A DNA stretch of 64,000 nucleotides from NCBI GenBank assembly GCA_020634815.1, contig JACKBA010000026.1, forward strand, positions 25,603 to 89,602, read 5' to 3'. The notes beneath the pieces are model-generated. The model was not told the origin of the DNA, did not search any database, and saw only the letters and a program-made list of their open reading frames with translations. How positions within the stretch are numbered: position 1 is the stretch's first letter; each line of letters opens with the position of its first letter. The position numbers and the translations under genes were made by a program. Of the stretch, positions 36,331-45,248 are shown in pieces. This DNA comes from Caldilineaceae bacterium (GTDB taxonomy: Bacteria; Chloroflexota; Anaerolineae; Caldilineales; Caldilineaceae).

Positions 36331-37698
36331 ATGTCACGCAATCGCATCCAGATTGTCGGTCTCGGTCCCGGGCCGTTCGACCAACTGACCCTCGGCGCCT
36401 GGCAGGCACTGCAAACGGCGCCGTGCGTGCTGCTGCGCACCGACCGCCACCCGTGCGTCACCGAAGTGCGTGCCGGGCTGCGCGCCGACGCACTCGTGCA
36501 GAGTTGCGATGATCTCTACGAAAGCCACGCCGAATTCGACGATGTCTACGCCGCCATCGTCGAGCGCGTGCTGGCATTGGCCGCGGCGCACGAGACGGTC
36601 GTCTATGCCGTGCCGGGCCATCCGGCCGTGGGCGAAGCGACCACGCCGCGCATCCGGGCGGCGGCCGCGGCGGCAGGTTTCGCCGTGGAACTCATCGGCG
36701 GGCTGAGCTTTGTCGAGCCGAGCTTCGCCGCCGTGGGCATCGACCCCATGGATGGCGGCCAGGTCATCGATGCCATGATCATGGCGCGCCAGCATCACCC
36801 CATGGTGGACGTCAACCTGCCGCTGCTGCTGGCGCAGGTCTACGCCCGCTGGCTGGCGTCGGATGTCAAGCTGACGCTGCTCAACGCCTACCCCGCCGAC
36901 CACGCCGTCACCGTGGTCACAGCCGCCGGCTCGCCCCAGCAGCGGCTCGTCACGCTGCCGCTGGCCGAACTGGATCACGGCGACCATTTCGACCATCTGA
37001 CCAGCGTCTACGTGCCGCCGCTGCCGCCCCACTCCAGCTTCACGGCGCTGCAAGAACTGGTGGCCCACCTGCGCGCGCCGGAAGGTTGCCCGTGGGACCG
37101 CGAGCAGACGCTCGAGTCCCTGCGTGGCGACCTGCTCGACGAGTGCGCCGAGTTGCTGGAGGCCATCGACGCCGAGGCGGACGGCAGCGACGAGAGCGCC
37201 GCCATCTGCGAGGAGCTGGGCGATGTGCTGCTATCGGCCGTGATGATGACGCAGATCGCCACGGAGGAAGGGCGCTTCCAGATGGGCGATGCGGTGCGCG
37301 GGATCGTGACCAAGCTCATCCGCCGCCACCCGCATGTCTTTGGCGACGTCAGCGTGAGCGGCGTCGACCACGTGCTGGCCAACTGGGATGTCATCAAAGC
37401 GCAGGAGAAGGCCGAGCAAGGCGTGACGCGCGGCCCGCTGGATGGCATCCCGCCGGCGCTGCCCGCGCTGCAGAAGGCGCGCAAGCTGCAATCCAAGGCG
37501 GCCAAGGCCGGCCTGCTCGACCGGGCCGCGCTGGCACAGTCGGAGCCGGCGGTGGCCGCCCTCTTTGGCGGCGCGGCAGATGAAGCGCGCTTTGGCGCAG
37601 TACTCTGGCAGGTGGTGGCGCTGGCGCACGCGCACGACGTCGACGCTGAGGACGCGCTGCGCAGCTATGCGGTGCGTTTTCGCCGGGATGCGGTCTGA
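36331..37698 (+). CDS. mazG: MazG nucleotide pyrophosphohydrolase fused to tetrapyrrole-methylase-like domain
   Basis: A 455-aa two-domain protein of the YabN type. Residues about 1-210 form a SAM-dependent tetrapyrrole-methylase fold (VGLGPGPFDQLTLGAW; PGHPAVGEATTPRIRAAAAAAGF). Residues about 230-350 form a MazG domain with LRAPEGCPWDREQTLESLR, DECAELLEAID and EELGDVLLSAVM, the Mg-binding ExxE...ExxD set, and RRHPHVFGD. The C-terminal 100 residues contain a second, degenerate MazG-like part. It should hydrolyse non-canonical NTPs; the role of the methylase-like half is unsettled in this family. Confidence 0.93.
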   Translation: MSRNRIQIVGLGPGPFDQLTLGAWQALQTAPCVLLRTDRHPCVTEVRAGLRADALVQSCDDLYESHAEFDDVYAAIVERVLALAAAHETVVYAVPGHPAVGEATTPRIRAAAAAAGFAVELIGGLSFVEPSFAAVGIDPMDGGQVIDAMIMARQHHPMVDVNLPLLLAQVYARWLASDVKLTLLNAYPADHAVTVVTAAGSPQQRLVTLPLAELDHGDHFDHLTSVYVPPLPPHSSFTALQELVAHLRAPEGCPWDREQTLESLRGDLLDECAELLEAIDAEADGSDESAAICEELGDVLLSAVMMTQIATEEGRFQMGDAVRGIVTKLIRRHPHVFGDVSVSGVDHVLANWDVIKAQEKAEQGVTRGPLDGIPPALPALQKARKLQSKAAKAGLLDRAALAQSEPAVAALFGGAADEARFGAVLWQVVALAHAHDVDAEDALRSYAVRFRRDAV

Positions 37699-37704
37699 TG
37701 CGCC

Positions 37705-39915
37705 ATGTGGAGTAGAGTGACGGCAGCGCTGAGACCTGCCGCGAGCAACGGCGCCGTACGCCGCTTCGGCACCTTTGACGGCGTCTTTCTGCCGACGCTA
37801 CTGACCATTCTCGGCGCGGTCATGTACCTGCGCACGGGCTGGGTGGTCGGGAATGCCGGGCTGCTCGGCGCGTGGGCGATCATCCTGCTCGCCAACCTGA
37901 TCACGGCGTGCACGGGGCTGTCGATCTCGACGGTGGCGACCAACATTCGCGTCGGCGCGGGCGGCTCCTTCTCGATCATCTCGCAGTCGTTGGGGCTGGA
38001 GGTGGGCGGCAGCATCAACGTCCCCTTTTACCTGGCGCAGTCGATCTCCGTCGCCTTCTACATCTTTGCCTTTGCCGAAGGCTGGCAGTCGATCTTTCCC
38101 AGCCATCCGGCCGTGCTCGTGCTCTTCGCCGTCTTTGCGATCTGCTGCCTGGTGGCCTTTGTCAGTGTCGGCTTTGCGGCGCGCATGCGCTACCCAATCC
38201 TCTTCATCGTGACTTTCTCGCTCTTTTCGGTGCTGCTCGGTCTCTTCCCGCTCTTCGGCCAGGCCGGCGCCGTTTACACGCCGACGCTCATCGGCGCCTT
38301 TCCCAGCGGCTCCTTCTGGCAGATCTTCGCCGTATTCTTCCCGGCGGTGACAGGCGTGCTGGCGGGCGTCAACATGTCCGGCACGCTGGCGCAGCCGCGA
38401 CGCAACATCCCCATCGGCACGATGGCTGCGGTGGCCGTCAGCTTTGTTATCTACATGGCGCTGGCCTACTGGGCAGCGGTCGTGGCGACGCCGCAGGAGC
38501 TTGTGACCAACCTCACGATCATGGTGGATCGCGCCGCGTTCGGGTGGGCGGTGCAGGCCGGCATTCTGGCTGCGACCTTTTCGGCGGCGCTCAACTCGCT
38601 GGTCGGCGCACCGCGCGTCTTGCAGGCGATGGCAGCGCACGGCGTGGTACCCTTTGGCCAGCAACTGGCGAGCGAGACCGACGGCGGCGAGCCGCGGCCG
38701 GCCATGCTCGTGACCGGCGCGATTGCCTTCGTCACGCTGCTCTTCGGCCTGTCGGGCGATGGGCTGAACCAGATCGCCCCGCTGATGACCATGTTCTTCC
38801 TCATCACCTACGCCGTACTCAACGGCGTGGTACTGCTGGAGCAGGTCATGGGGCTGACAAGCTTTCGCCCGCTCTTCCGCGTCCCGCGCCTGGTGCCGCT
38901 GGTGGGGCTGGTGGGTGCGCTGTTGGCCATGTTCTTGATCGCCCCGATCTTCTCCCTGGTGGCGCTGATCACCATCGTCGTGCTCTACGAGGTGCTGCAA
39001 TTGCGCCAGCTCAACGCGCCGTGGAGCGACGTGCGCAGCGGGCTTTTCGGCACGATCGCCGAATGGGGCGCCAAGCGCACGCTGGCCATGCCGCAGGGAC
39101 GCGACCGCGCCTGGAAGCCGAGCCTGCTGGTGCCGGTCGACTCGGCGCGCGCGGTGCGGCGCAGCTATCGCTTCCTGATGGCGATTACGCGGCCAAACGG
39201 CTCCATCTTCATCCTGGGCACCTATGGCGAAGGCGATCACGAGCGCACCAAGGGTCTGCTCGGCTACGAACAGATCTTTGCGTCGGAGGGCATCTTTGCG
39301 CGCGTGGCGCTCGTGCGCAGCGAGCACTTCACGCAGGCCCTACAGACGACGCTCGAGGTCTATCGCAGCGCGTTCTTCCGGCCGAACACGCTCTTCCTGC
39401 CGGTCGGCGCCGAGGACGACGAAGAGGAGTTGCAATTCGTGCTCGATCGCGCCGGTGAGAATCAACTGGGCGTCATCCTCTACATGGATAACCCGCTGAC
39501 CGGGCTGGGTCGCGAACAGGCGATCAACGTGTGGCTGCGCGAGCAGAGCCCCGGCTGGGCCGTGGGATTGGAACTCTCCAACTTGGACCTGGCGCTACTG
39601 CTCGCCTACCAGCTTGCCCGCAACTGGCGCGCACACATCAACCTGATCACCGTTGTCGAGGATGCCGCCGAAGCCGCCAACGGCCGCGCCTTTCTCGAGC
39701 AACTGATCGACCTGGGCCGCATGCCGCGCACGACGCAGGCCATCGTCCACACCGGCGCGTTCGACGCCGTGCTGCCCGCCGCACCACAGGCCGATCTCAA
39801 CATCTTCGGCGTGCAGCAGCGCGCCAGCCTGGGCTTCATGCAGCGCATGGTCGACGTCACGGCGTCCACGTGCATCTTCGTGCGCGACTCGGGTGAGGAG
39901 AGTGCGCTGGCTTGA
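37705..39915 (+). CDS. APC-superfamily permease, cation-chloride-cotransporter-like, with cytoplasmic C-terminal domain
   Basis: A 736-aa transporter. About 12 helices span residues 25-445. FDGVFLPTLLTILGAVMYLRTGWVVG, GAGGSFSIISQSLGLEVGGSINVPFYLAQSI and FFPAVTGVLAGVNMSGTLAQPRRNIPIGT are typical of the SLC12-like branch of the APC superfamily. The last 270 residues are cytoplasmic; two segments (LLVPVDSARAVRRSYRFLMAI and HINLITVVEDAAEAANG) look like nucleotide-binding USP-type folds. Substrate could be amino acids, K+ or Cl-. It follows mazG by six bases. Confidence 0.88.
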   Translation: MWSRVTAALRPAASNGAVRRFGTFDGVFLPTLLTILGAVMYLRTGWVVGNAGLLGAWAIILLANLITACTGLSISTVATNIRVGAGGSFSIISQSLGLEVGGSINVPFYLAQSISVAFYIFAFAEGWQSIFPSHPAVLVLFAVFAICCLVAFVSVGFAARMRYPILFIVTFSLFSVLLGLFPLFGQAGAVYTPTLIGAFPSGSFWQIFAVFFPAVTGVLAGVNMSGTLAQPRRNIPIGTMAAVAVSFVIYMALAYWAAVVATPQELVTNLTIMVDRAAFGWAVQAGILAATFSAALNSLVGAPRVLQAMAAHGVVPFGQQLASETDGGEPRPAMLVTGAIAFVTLLFGLSGDGLNQIAPLMTMFFLITYAVLNGVVLLEQVMGLTSFRPLFRVPRLVPLVGLVGALLAMFLIAPIFSLVALITIVVLYEVLQLRQLNAPWSDVRSGLFGTIAEWGAKRTLAMPQGRDRAWKPSLLVPVDSARAVRRSYRFLMAITRPNGSIFILGTYGEGDHERTKGLLGYEQIFASEGIFARVALVRSEHFTQALQTTLEVYRSAFFRPNTLFLPVGAEDDEEELQFVLDRAGENQLGVILYMDNPLTGLGREQAINVWLREQSPGWAVGLELSNLDLALLLAYQLARNWRAHINLITVVEDAAEAANGRAFLEQLIDLGRMPRTTQAIVHTGAFDAVLPAAPQADLNIFGVQQRASLGFMQRMVDVTASTCIFVRDSGEESALA

Positions 39916-40037
39916 GTGGCGCTGCGCACCGGCGCGGGAGGCAAAGCAGAAGGGCTGAATTGGTGGCGGTGTGCGTCGCACGCGCAGGCTTACTTCGCCC
40001 TTTTGCCGGAACGAACCAAAGGGCAAATAGCAGGGGG

Positions 40038-40065
40038 TTGCCCTGCCCCACGTCTGGTGTATAAT
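40038..40065 (+). promoter_or_regulatory. promoter of secreted protein - lgt genes
   Basis: TTGCCC (40038-40043), 16 bases, TATAAT (40060-40065), about 70 bases before the ATG at 40129. The -35 lies in a small GCAGGG/CCCTGC hairpin. Confidence 0.55.
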
Positions 40066-40128
40066 GACTGCAAGCCTACAATCCCGTAGGGAAAAGCTCC
40101 AGTCTGACCTGCGTGGAAGGAGTTTGCG

Positions 40129-41370
40129 ATGAATGCCGAAACGCCTGTGTCGCCTCAGCCCGCTACCCACGAAGCCTCGCCGGCTGTCGTTTCTCCCTGG
40201 ACACACGTCAGCAGTCTGCTGATCTTCATACTCCTGCTCACGCCACTCCTCTTTCTGGGCGTCGGCTGCTACCCAGGCTGTTCTAGCTACTCCGGCGGCC
40301 TCGCGCTGCGCACGGCACAGGCGCCGAACAACGATGTCATGCTCTATCTGGACATCTTCGAGAGCGGCGTCTATACGCCGACCGGCGAGAGCCAGGTTAC
40401 TCTGCCGGAACAGAGTGCGCCGGCTGCGCTGAATCTCGACACGCTGGCAGCGGATGGCTATGTGGCGGTGCGGGTGCCCCACGCGCCGCCGAGCTACACG
40501 GTCAGTTCGCTAGTCGCCGGCCACGATGCCGGCGCGCCGGGCGCCATGTTCAACTATTATTCGCCGCCGACCAGCACGGTCATGAGCAGTATCCCGGTCA
40601 CGTTGACAATGCGGGCAGACTACGAGCAGGCGATCAACGCACGCTATCCCATCACCGATGGGAAGTCGCACTGGGAGGTGTGGTGGCTGCCGGCCGGCGC
40701 CTCCTTCCCGCTGCCGGATGGTCCCTTCCGGCTGGATGACAACTACCCGCCGCCCGTGGAACTGCAATTCCTGGCAAACTTTGGCGGAGATTTCGCCGTC
40801 GACTGCAATGGCTGCCAGTACGAGTATGTCGTTTTCGACGGCGTGACGTTCCACGGGCCGTTTGCCGGAACGCTGGTGGTCAATAGCGCCCCATCACCGC
40901 TGGCCAAGTTTGGCACAGATTGTATGCACCAGACGCCGCCCATCCCGTCGACCGCGGCGGTGCTGCTCGCGGCAAGCGAGCCGTTCACCATGACCTACTG
41001 TCTGGAGAATTACGACAGCATCGCTCACGACTTCGACCTGACGGGTGACTCGCAGCAGGCCTGGACCTATTCCTTCTACACGCAGACCGTGGGTGCGCCC
41101 GCCGACCCCGTGCCGGTCGGCGCGGCGCCCTTCCAGGTGCGCGTGCCGGCCATGGCGAACTTCTGGCCCGGCATGGTGGCGATCCACGCGGTCTACACGC
41201 CGACGTTTGCCGGTGACGCCAGCGTCAATGAGGCACTGGCCCTCACGGCGACATCGCTTGTCAGCCCGACGCTCACCACGCAGGGCGTGGGGTTCGGCTT
41301 CTCGAACGGCTTCGACCCGCAAAGCAATGCCGGGGCAAGTCTCTACCTGCCTCTGGCGGTGAAAGAGTAG
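40129..41370 (+). CDS. membrane-anchored or secreted protein with C-terminal YLPLA motif
   Basis: A 413-aa protein with a cytoplasmic N-terminus of about 28 residues, a hydrophobic segment (SSLLIFILLLTPLLFLGVG, about 30-48) and a Cys-containing start of the exported part (GCYPGCSSYSGG). The outside domain is beta-rich, with two CxxC-like pairs (DCNGCQYEY) and a second domain resembling Ig-like folds. It ends SLYLPLAVKE, part of the terminal tail family described in the findings. GGAAGGAG precedes the ATG. It shares a transcript with lgt 9 bases downstream. Confidence 0.78.
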   Translation: MNAETPVSPQPATHEASPAVVSPWTHVSSLLIFILLLTPLLFLGVGCYPGCSSYSGGLALRTAQAPNNDVMLYLDIFESGVYTPTGESQVTLPEQSAPAALNLDTLAADGYVAVRVPHAPPSYTVSSLVAGHDAGAPGAMFNYYSPPTSTVMSSIPVTLTMRADYEQAINARYPITDGKSHWEVWWLPAGASFPLPDGPFRLDDNYPPPVELQFLANFGGDFAVDCNGCQYEYVVFDGVTFHGPFAGTLVVNSAPSPLAKFGTDCMHQTPPIPSTAAVLLAASEPFTMTYCLENYDSIAHDFDLTGDSQQAWTYSFYTQTVGAPADPVPVGAAPFQVRVPAMANFWPGMVAIHAVYTPTFAGDASVNEALALTATSLVSPTLTTQGVGFGFSNGFDPQSNAGASLYLPLAVKE

Positions 41371-41379
41371 ACGCACGCA

Positions 41380-42171
41380 ATGCTGCCGACCGTCACGCTA
41401 ATCGATGTTGAAGTCAGCACCTACACGCTCTGTCTCGTCACGGCGCTCTTTGTGGGCGGCGCGGTGGCCTATTTCCGCCTGTTGCGGCTGGGCAAGCCCG
41501 TCGGCATCTTGCGGCTGGGGATTGCGCTGACCATTGGTGCAAGCCTGCTGACCATGGTGGTCGTCAACTACGTGGTCAACAGTGTACTGGCGAGCGAGTC
41601 CATCGCGAGCGGAGCGATCTTTCAGCCCGAAGGGATGAGCATCCTCTGGGCGCTGCTGGGCGGCTGTGCGGCGGCGATGCTCATCTGCCGGTGGCAGCAG
41701 GTCCCCATCCTGCGTGTCTTTGACCTGTTCATCGTCGGCGTGCCGCTGGCGCAGGCCATCGGGCGGCTGGGCTGCTGGGCGGCGGGCTGCTGCTACGGCA
41801 GGGAGACGGAGGGCTGGCTGGGCATCTATGCGCCGGACGATCACGGCCACTGGGCGGAACGCTACCCGACGCAGTTGATCAGCGCCGCCGCCAACCTCGC
41901 CATCTTCTTCATCCTGCTGACGGTGGAGCGGCGTAGCGTGCGGGCCGACGGCACGCGCCAGCCATGGGCCTTTGACGGCATGCTGCTCTTCCTCTACATT
42001 CTGCTCTTTGCGGCCAAGCGCTTTCTCATTTCGTTGCTGCGCGAGAGCGGCGCCCCGCTACTCGGCTTCTTCAACTGGATGCAACTGAGCGCGCTGTTGG
42101 CCATCGCCATTACGTCTGGCCTGTGGGCGTATGCCAGCCGGCGCCAGCGGGCAGCGGCTGGCATCGGTTGA
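41380..42171 (+). CDS. lgt: prolipoprotein diacylglyceryl transferase family protein
   Basis: A 263-aa membrane protein with about seven helices. The family signature appears as GRLGCWAAGCCYGRETEGWLG with the essential Arg, followed by RYPTQLISAAANL (HPTQLYE-like) and a C-terminal KRFLISLLRE. Lgt transfers diacylglycerol to the Cys of lipoprotein precursors; at least three lipoproteins are encoded in this window. It is shorter and more divergent than E. coli Lgt, so a paralogue with a different acceptor is possible. Ends at an intrinsic terminator. Confidence 0.85.
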   Translation: MLPTVTLIDVEVSTYTLCLVTALFVGGAVAYFRLLRLGKPVGILRLGIALTIGASLLTMVVVNYVVNSVLASESIASGAIFQPEGMSILWALLGGCAAAMLICRWQQVPILRVFDLFIVGVPLAQAIGRLGCWAAGCCYGRETEGWLGIYAPDDHGHWAERYPTQLISAAANLAIFFILLTVERRSVRADGTRQPWAFDGMLLFLYILLFAAKRFLISLLRESGAPLLGFFNWMQLSALLAIAITSGLWAYASRRQRAAAGIG

Positions 42172-42189
42172 TGCGCGCTGCACGAGTGC

Positions 42190-42225
42190 AAAGCCCCGCC
42201 GCTTTGACAGCGGCGGGGCTTTCGC
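42190..42225 (+). terminator. lgt terminator overlapping tRNA promoter
   Basis: AAAGCCCCGCCGC pairs perfectly with GCGGCGGGGCTTT across a seven-base TTTGACA loop, ending in TTTCGC. The loop provides the -35 box of the tRNA-Arg promoter. Confidence 0.85.
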
Positions 42226-42232
42226 GTATGCT
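42204..42232 (+). promoter_or_regulatory. tRNA-Arg promoter
   Basis: TTGACA (42204-42209), 17 bases, TATGCT (42227-42232), start expected near 42239, six bases before the tRNA. The -35 is inside the terminator loop. Confidence 0.68.
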
Positions 42233-42244
42233 TTCTCAATACTT

Positions 42245-42318
<74 letters not shown>

Positions 42319-42393
42319 CCTTTTTCCCCGCAAACCACATGCGGTTGCGCCGGCAACTTTTGTAACAGCCACTTCCCGCCACCAGAGAGAATT

Positions 42394-42537
42394 TTCACGG
42401 CGTGCAACGAAAATTGCACACCGTGAAGTTGTTGGAATCACGGCGTGAAGTGCATACCTTCACGCCGTGAAGTGCACGATTTCACGCCGTGAACATTTCG
42501 CTTTCACGCCGTCTTTCTGCGCGCTTCACGCCGTGAA
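42394..42537. repeat. seven-unit 22-bp array of the palindrome TTCACGCCGTGAA
   Basis: Palindromic 13-base cores start at 42394, 42415, 42437, 42459, 42481, 42503 and 42525: one step of 21, then 22 bases each. Units 4, 5 and 7 are exact; the others differ at one to three bases. The 8-9 base gaps differ (acgaaaat, gttgttgga, gtgcatacc, gtgcacgat, catttcgct, tctgcgcgc). The array fills the convergent space between tRNA-Arg and the NTF2-like gene, so it is downstream of both. No other copy was noticed in the window. Confidence 0.93.
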
Positions 42538-42548
42538 GCTGCGAGAAC

Positions 42549-42932
42549 TCAACCCTTGACGTACGACAGCTTCTCGCAGATCGCGCCGTCGCGCACGGTG
42601 AAGATATCCACGCCGCGCACGTGACCCTGACGCCCCGCACCATCCACCCAGGTGTAGCGCCAACGCAAGACGCACCGCTCACCCAGCCCAACGAGTTCCT
42701 CGATCTCGATGTGGGCATGGGGCGACACCTGGAAGAACTCCTGCCAGAAGGCAGTGACGGCGGCCTTGCCCGCATAGCGGGTTCCATCGGGCGCCGGCGT
42801 GGTATTCTCAAAGATGCAGTCGTCGCTCATGAGCTGCATCATGCCGGCCACGTCATGGCGATTGAACGCGTCGTTGAAGTGGCGCACGCGTTCGACGATC
42901 GATTCGTGCGGTGCGGGCTGGGCCTGGTTCAT
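42549..42932 (-). CDS. SnoaL/NTF2-like protein
   Basis: A 127-aa cone-shaped alpha+beta-barrel protein. VRHFNDAFNRHDVAGMMQLMSDDCIFENTTP at the N-terminus, YAGKAAVTAFWQEFF and the late strands LRWRYTWVDGAG, HVRGVDIFTVRDGAICEKLSYVKG are the typical order for SnoaL-like (nuclear transport factor 2 fold) proteins. Members include isomerases, dehydratases and non-enzymatic ligand binders, so no reaction can be assigned. The ATG at 42932 fits the family start. Its 3' end lies 12 bases from the 22-bp repeat array. Confidence 0.88.
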   Translation of the reverse strand: MNQAQPAPHESIVERVRHFNDAFNRHDVAGMMQLMSDDCIFENTTPAPDGTRYAGKAAVTAFWQEFFQVSPHAHIEIEELVGLGERCVLRWRYTWVDGAGRQGHVRGVDIFTVRDGAICEKLSYVKG

Positions 42933-43203
42933 GACGGTTGTGTGCTCCTTGCACGGAAAAGCAGTATCGATCCGGAGACTTCGGCGGATAGCATAGCATC
43001 TGGCGGGCACAGAAGCCAGCGCAGTGAAAGCAGCCAAGAATCTTCAATTCACAGGATGAAAACGCCGCCAAGTCCTGTACAATGGAATGTGTGACCGAAG
43101 CCTGCCCAACCAGCCTCGATGCCCACGCTGCCCCGCCGGAGCAGGCTCTGCCCGCCGTGCGTTCGTGTATGGATTCCCGCGATTCAATTGGAGGCACACC
43201 CAT

Positions 43204-45219
43204 ATGGCAAAGCGTCGTTCGCTTCTACTCGCACTGCTCTTCACCGCCACTCTGTGCATTGTCCTCATCGCAGCAGTCGCTGCAACACCGCCCGCCTTCG
43301 CCCAGTCTCTACCCAACGCGCCCGACGCGCCGGGCAGCATCGCCGGCACGGTGACGGCCGAGGGCGGCGCGCCGCTCGCCGGCATCGAAGTGCAGATCTA
43401 TCGTCTCCAGTGGTATGGAGGCTGGTGGTCGGAGCGTACATTGACGACTGATGCGAATGGCAATTATCTGGCCGCAATCTTGCAGGCGAACACCTATCGT
43501 GTCGCCTTCCGCGACCCGGCCGGCGTCTACGGGGCGGCGTACTTTGCCGATGCGCAGGCGCTGGGGAACGCCACGGACATCGCAGTGGCCGGCGTCGATG
43601 TGACGGGAATCGACGCGGTGCTGCGGCCCGCCGGCGCCGTGACCGGCATCTACAGCGACACCACGACACCCTACATCTATACCGAGATCGCGGCGCTGGT
43701 GTCCGGCGATGGCGCGTGGCAGAAGGCTGCCTCGGTCGCGGTCACGACCACCGGACCCTACACGCTGACGGGGCTGGCGCCAGGGGTCTACCGCATCTGC
43801 GCCTACGCTCAGTGGTATCTCGAACCGCTCCCGGAACCCTCGGTCTGCTATGACGACATCATCTCGTCTCCCGACTATGCCCAGCCGGTGACGGTAACGG
43901 GCGGTGTGACGACCACCGGCATTGACCTGACTGCGGGCGTGGAGGGGGACGGCGCGGTCATCGCAGGCGTCGTGCGTGCGGCGAGTGGCGCGCCGCTGGC
44001 GGGAGTGGACGTCTGGATCAATCGAACGTATGGGCCGGGTATGACGCAGACCACCGACGCAGCGGGACGCTATGAAGTGCGCGGTGTCGTCCCTGGCCAA
44101 TACATGGTTGCCTTTAGCGAGTCCGCGACCGGTATCTATGTGACGCAGTTCTACAGCGGCTCGCTCACCTCTGACCAGGCGACTGTGGTGAGCGTGGCAC
44201 GCCAGGAAGTGCGCGGCGACATCGATGCCACCCTGCCCCTGGGCGGCATGCTGAGCGGCGCGGTCCGCATTCTCGGCCAGAAGCCGGATGATGCGACTGT
44301 AAGCGCAGAGCGGCTGGACAGCACCGTGACCAGCGTCATGCGCGGTGCTGTGTACGACCGCGACACCGGCGCCTACCGTCTCACCGGCCTGCTGCCGGGC
44401 CGCTACCGCATCTACGTGCAGGCGCGGTTGGACAGCCTGGTCTTCAGCGGCTACTACGGAGGGGCGACGGCTGAGACTGCTGCTGAAGTTACGGTTGCCG
44501 CCGGCGCAGTGATCGGCGGCCTGGACGTCAATCTGGGCGCAGGCGCCTATGACGGCGAAATCGCTGGGACAGTGACAGCAGGGGGGCAGCCGCGGCCGGG
44601 CATCAAGGTCACGGTCTACAGTTCGGGCGGCAGCAGTGGCGTCGTAGGCACAGTGACGGACATCCAGGGTCGGTACAAGATCGGCGGGCTGACGCAGGGG
44701 AGCTACCGCGTCGGCTTCAGCGATCCGGCCGGGATCTACGCCACGGCGTACTACTCCAATGCCCTTTCACTCACCGACGCGTGGTACCTGTCCATGGATC
44801 CGGTGCGGCAGATTGAGAATGTCGATGTCGATCTGGTGGCGGGCGGCGCCATGAACGGACGTGTTATGCAGGACAATGGCGTGCCGGTGCCTGGCAAAAG
44901 CATCTTTCTCTGGTACGTCTTTGAATACAACGGCGTTCCCGCCTATCTGACGCCACTCACTGAGCGCATCGTCACCGATTCCAACGGGATCTATCGGGTC
45001 CAGGGTCTGCGACCCGGCGTCTATCGCGTCTGTGCCGAGGGGTACTATCCCCTTCCGCCGACACCAGGCGGCTGCTACGGCGGGCCGCTGGGGATCTCTG
45101 AGCCGACAATGGCCCAAGATGTGCGCCTGCGCGTTGGCGTCGAGACGAGCGGCATCGACATCTTCGTGGGCCGAACGCTGCCGGAGCGCACCTATCTGCC
45201 GGCAGTGGGGCGGCAGTAG
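43204..45219 (+). CDS. large secreted protein with repeated carboxypeptidase-regulatory/CnaB-like domains, copy 1
   Basis: A 671-aa exported protein. Signal peptide about residues 1-35 (LLFTATLCIVLIAAVAATPPAFAQ). At least six beta-sandwich modules follow, each with a G-x-I-A/S-G-x-V start and an x-G-x-Y-x-V/I-x-G-L-x-P/Q-G-x-Y-R-V/I core (for example GRYEVRGVVPGQYMVAF, GRYKIGGLTQGSYRVGF, GIYRVQGLRPGVYRVCA), the pattern of carboxypeptidase-regulatory-like or CnaB-type domains. It ends TYLPAVGRQ. GGAGG lies nine bases before the ATG at 43204. Tandem to a close paralogue; probably a surface-layer or adhesion protein. Confidence 0.85.
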   Translation: MAKRRSLLLALLFTATLCIVLIAAVAATPPAFAQSLPNAPDAPGSIAGTVTAEGGAPLAGIEVQIYRLQWYGGWWSERTLTTDANGNYLAAILQANTYRVAFRDPAGVYGAAYFADAQALGNATDIAVAGVDVTGIDAVLRPAGAVTGIYSDTTTPYIYTEIAALVSGDGAWQKAASVAVTTTGPYTLTGLAPGVYRICAYAQWYLEPLPEPSVCYDDIISSPDYAQPVTVTGGVTTTGIDLTAGVEGDGAVIAGVVRAASGAPLAGVDVWINRTYGPGMTQTTDAAGRYEVRGVVPGQYMVAFSESATGIYVTQFYSGSLTSDQATVVSVARQEVRGDIDATLPLGGMLSGAVRILGQKPDDATVSAERLDSTVTSVMRGAVYDRDTGAYRLTGLLPGRYRIYVQARLDSLVFSGYYGGATAETAAEVTVAAGAVIGGLDVNLGAGAYDGEIAGTVTAGGQPRPGIKVTVYSSGGSSGVVGTVTDIQGRYKIGGLTQGSYRVGFSDPAGIYATAYYSNALSLTDAWYLSMDPVRQIENVDVDLVAGGAMNGRVMQDNGVPVPGKSIFLWYVFEYNGVPAYLTPLTERIVTDSNGIYRVQGLRPGVYRVCAEGYYPLPPTPGGCYGGPLGISEPTMAQDVRLRVGVETSGIDIFVGRTLPERTYLPAVGRQ

Positions 45220-45248
45220 GTACTATGAGCCTGGAGGAGGACTTCGCC

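Noticed and set aside
37798..39327. 509-residue minus-strand open frame inside the APC permease gene
   Set aside because: Antisense to a clear transporter; His/Arg/Glu-rich low-complexity protein, no membrane or catalytic motif.
42394..42537. CRISPR array
   Set aside because: Cores are only 13 bases and palindromic, gaps are 8-9 bases, and no cas genes are in the window. The dimensions do not fit any CRISPR type.
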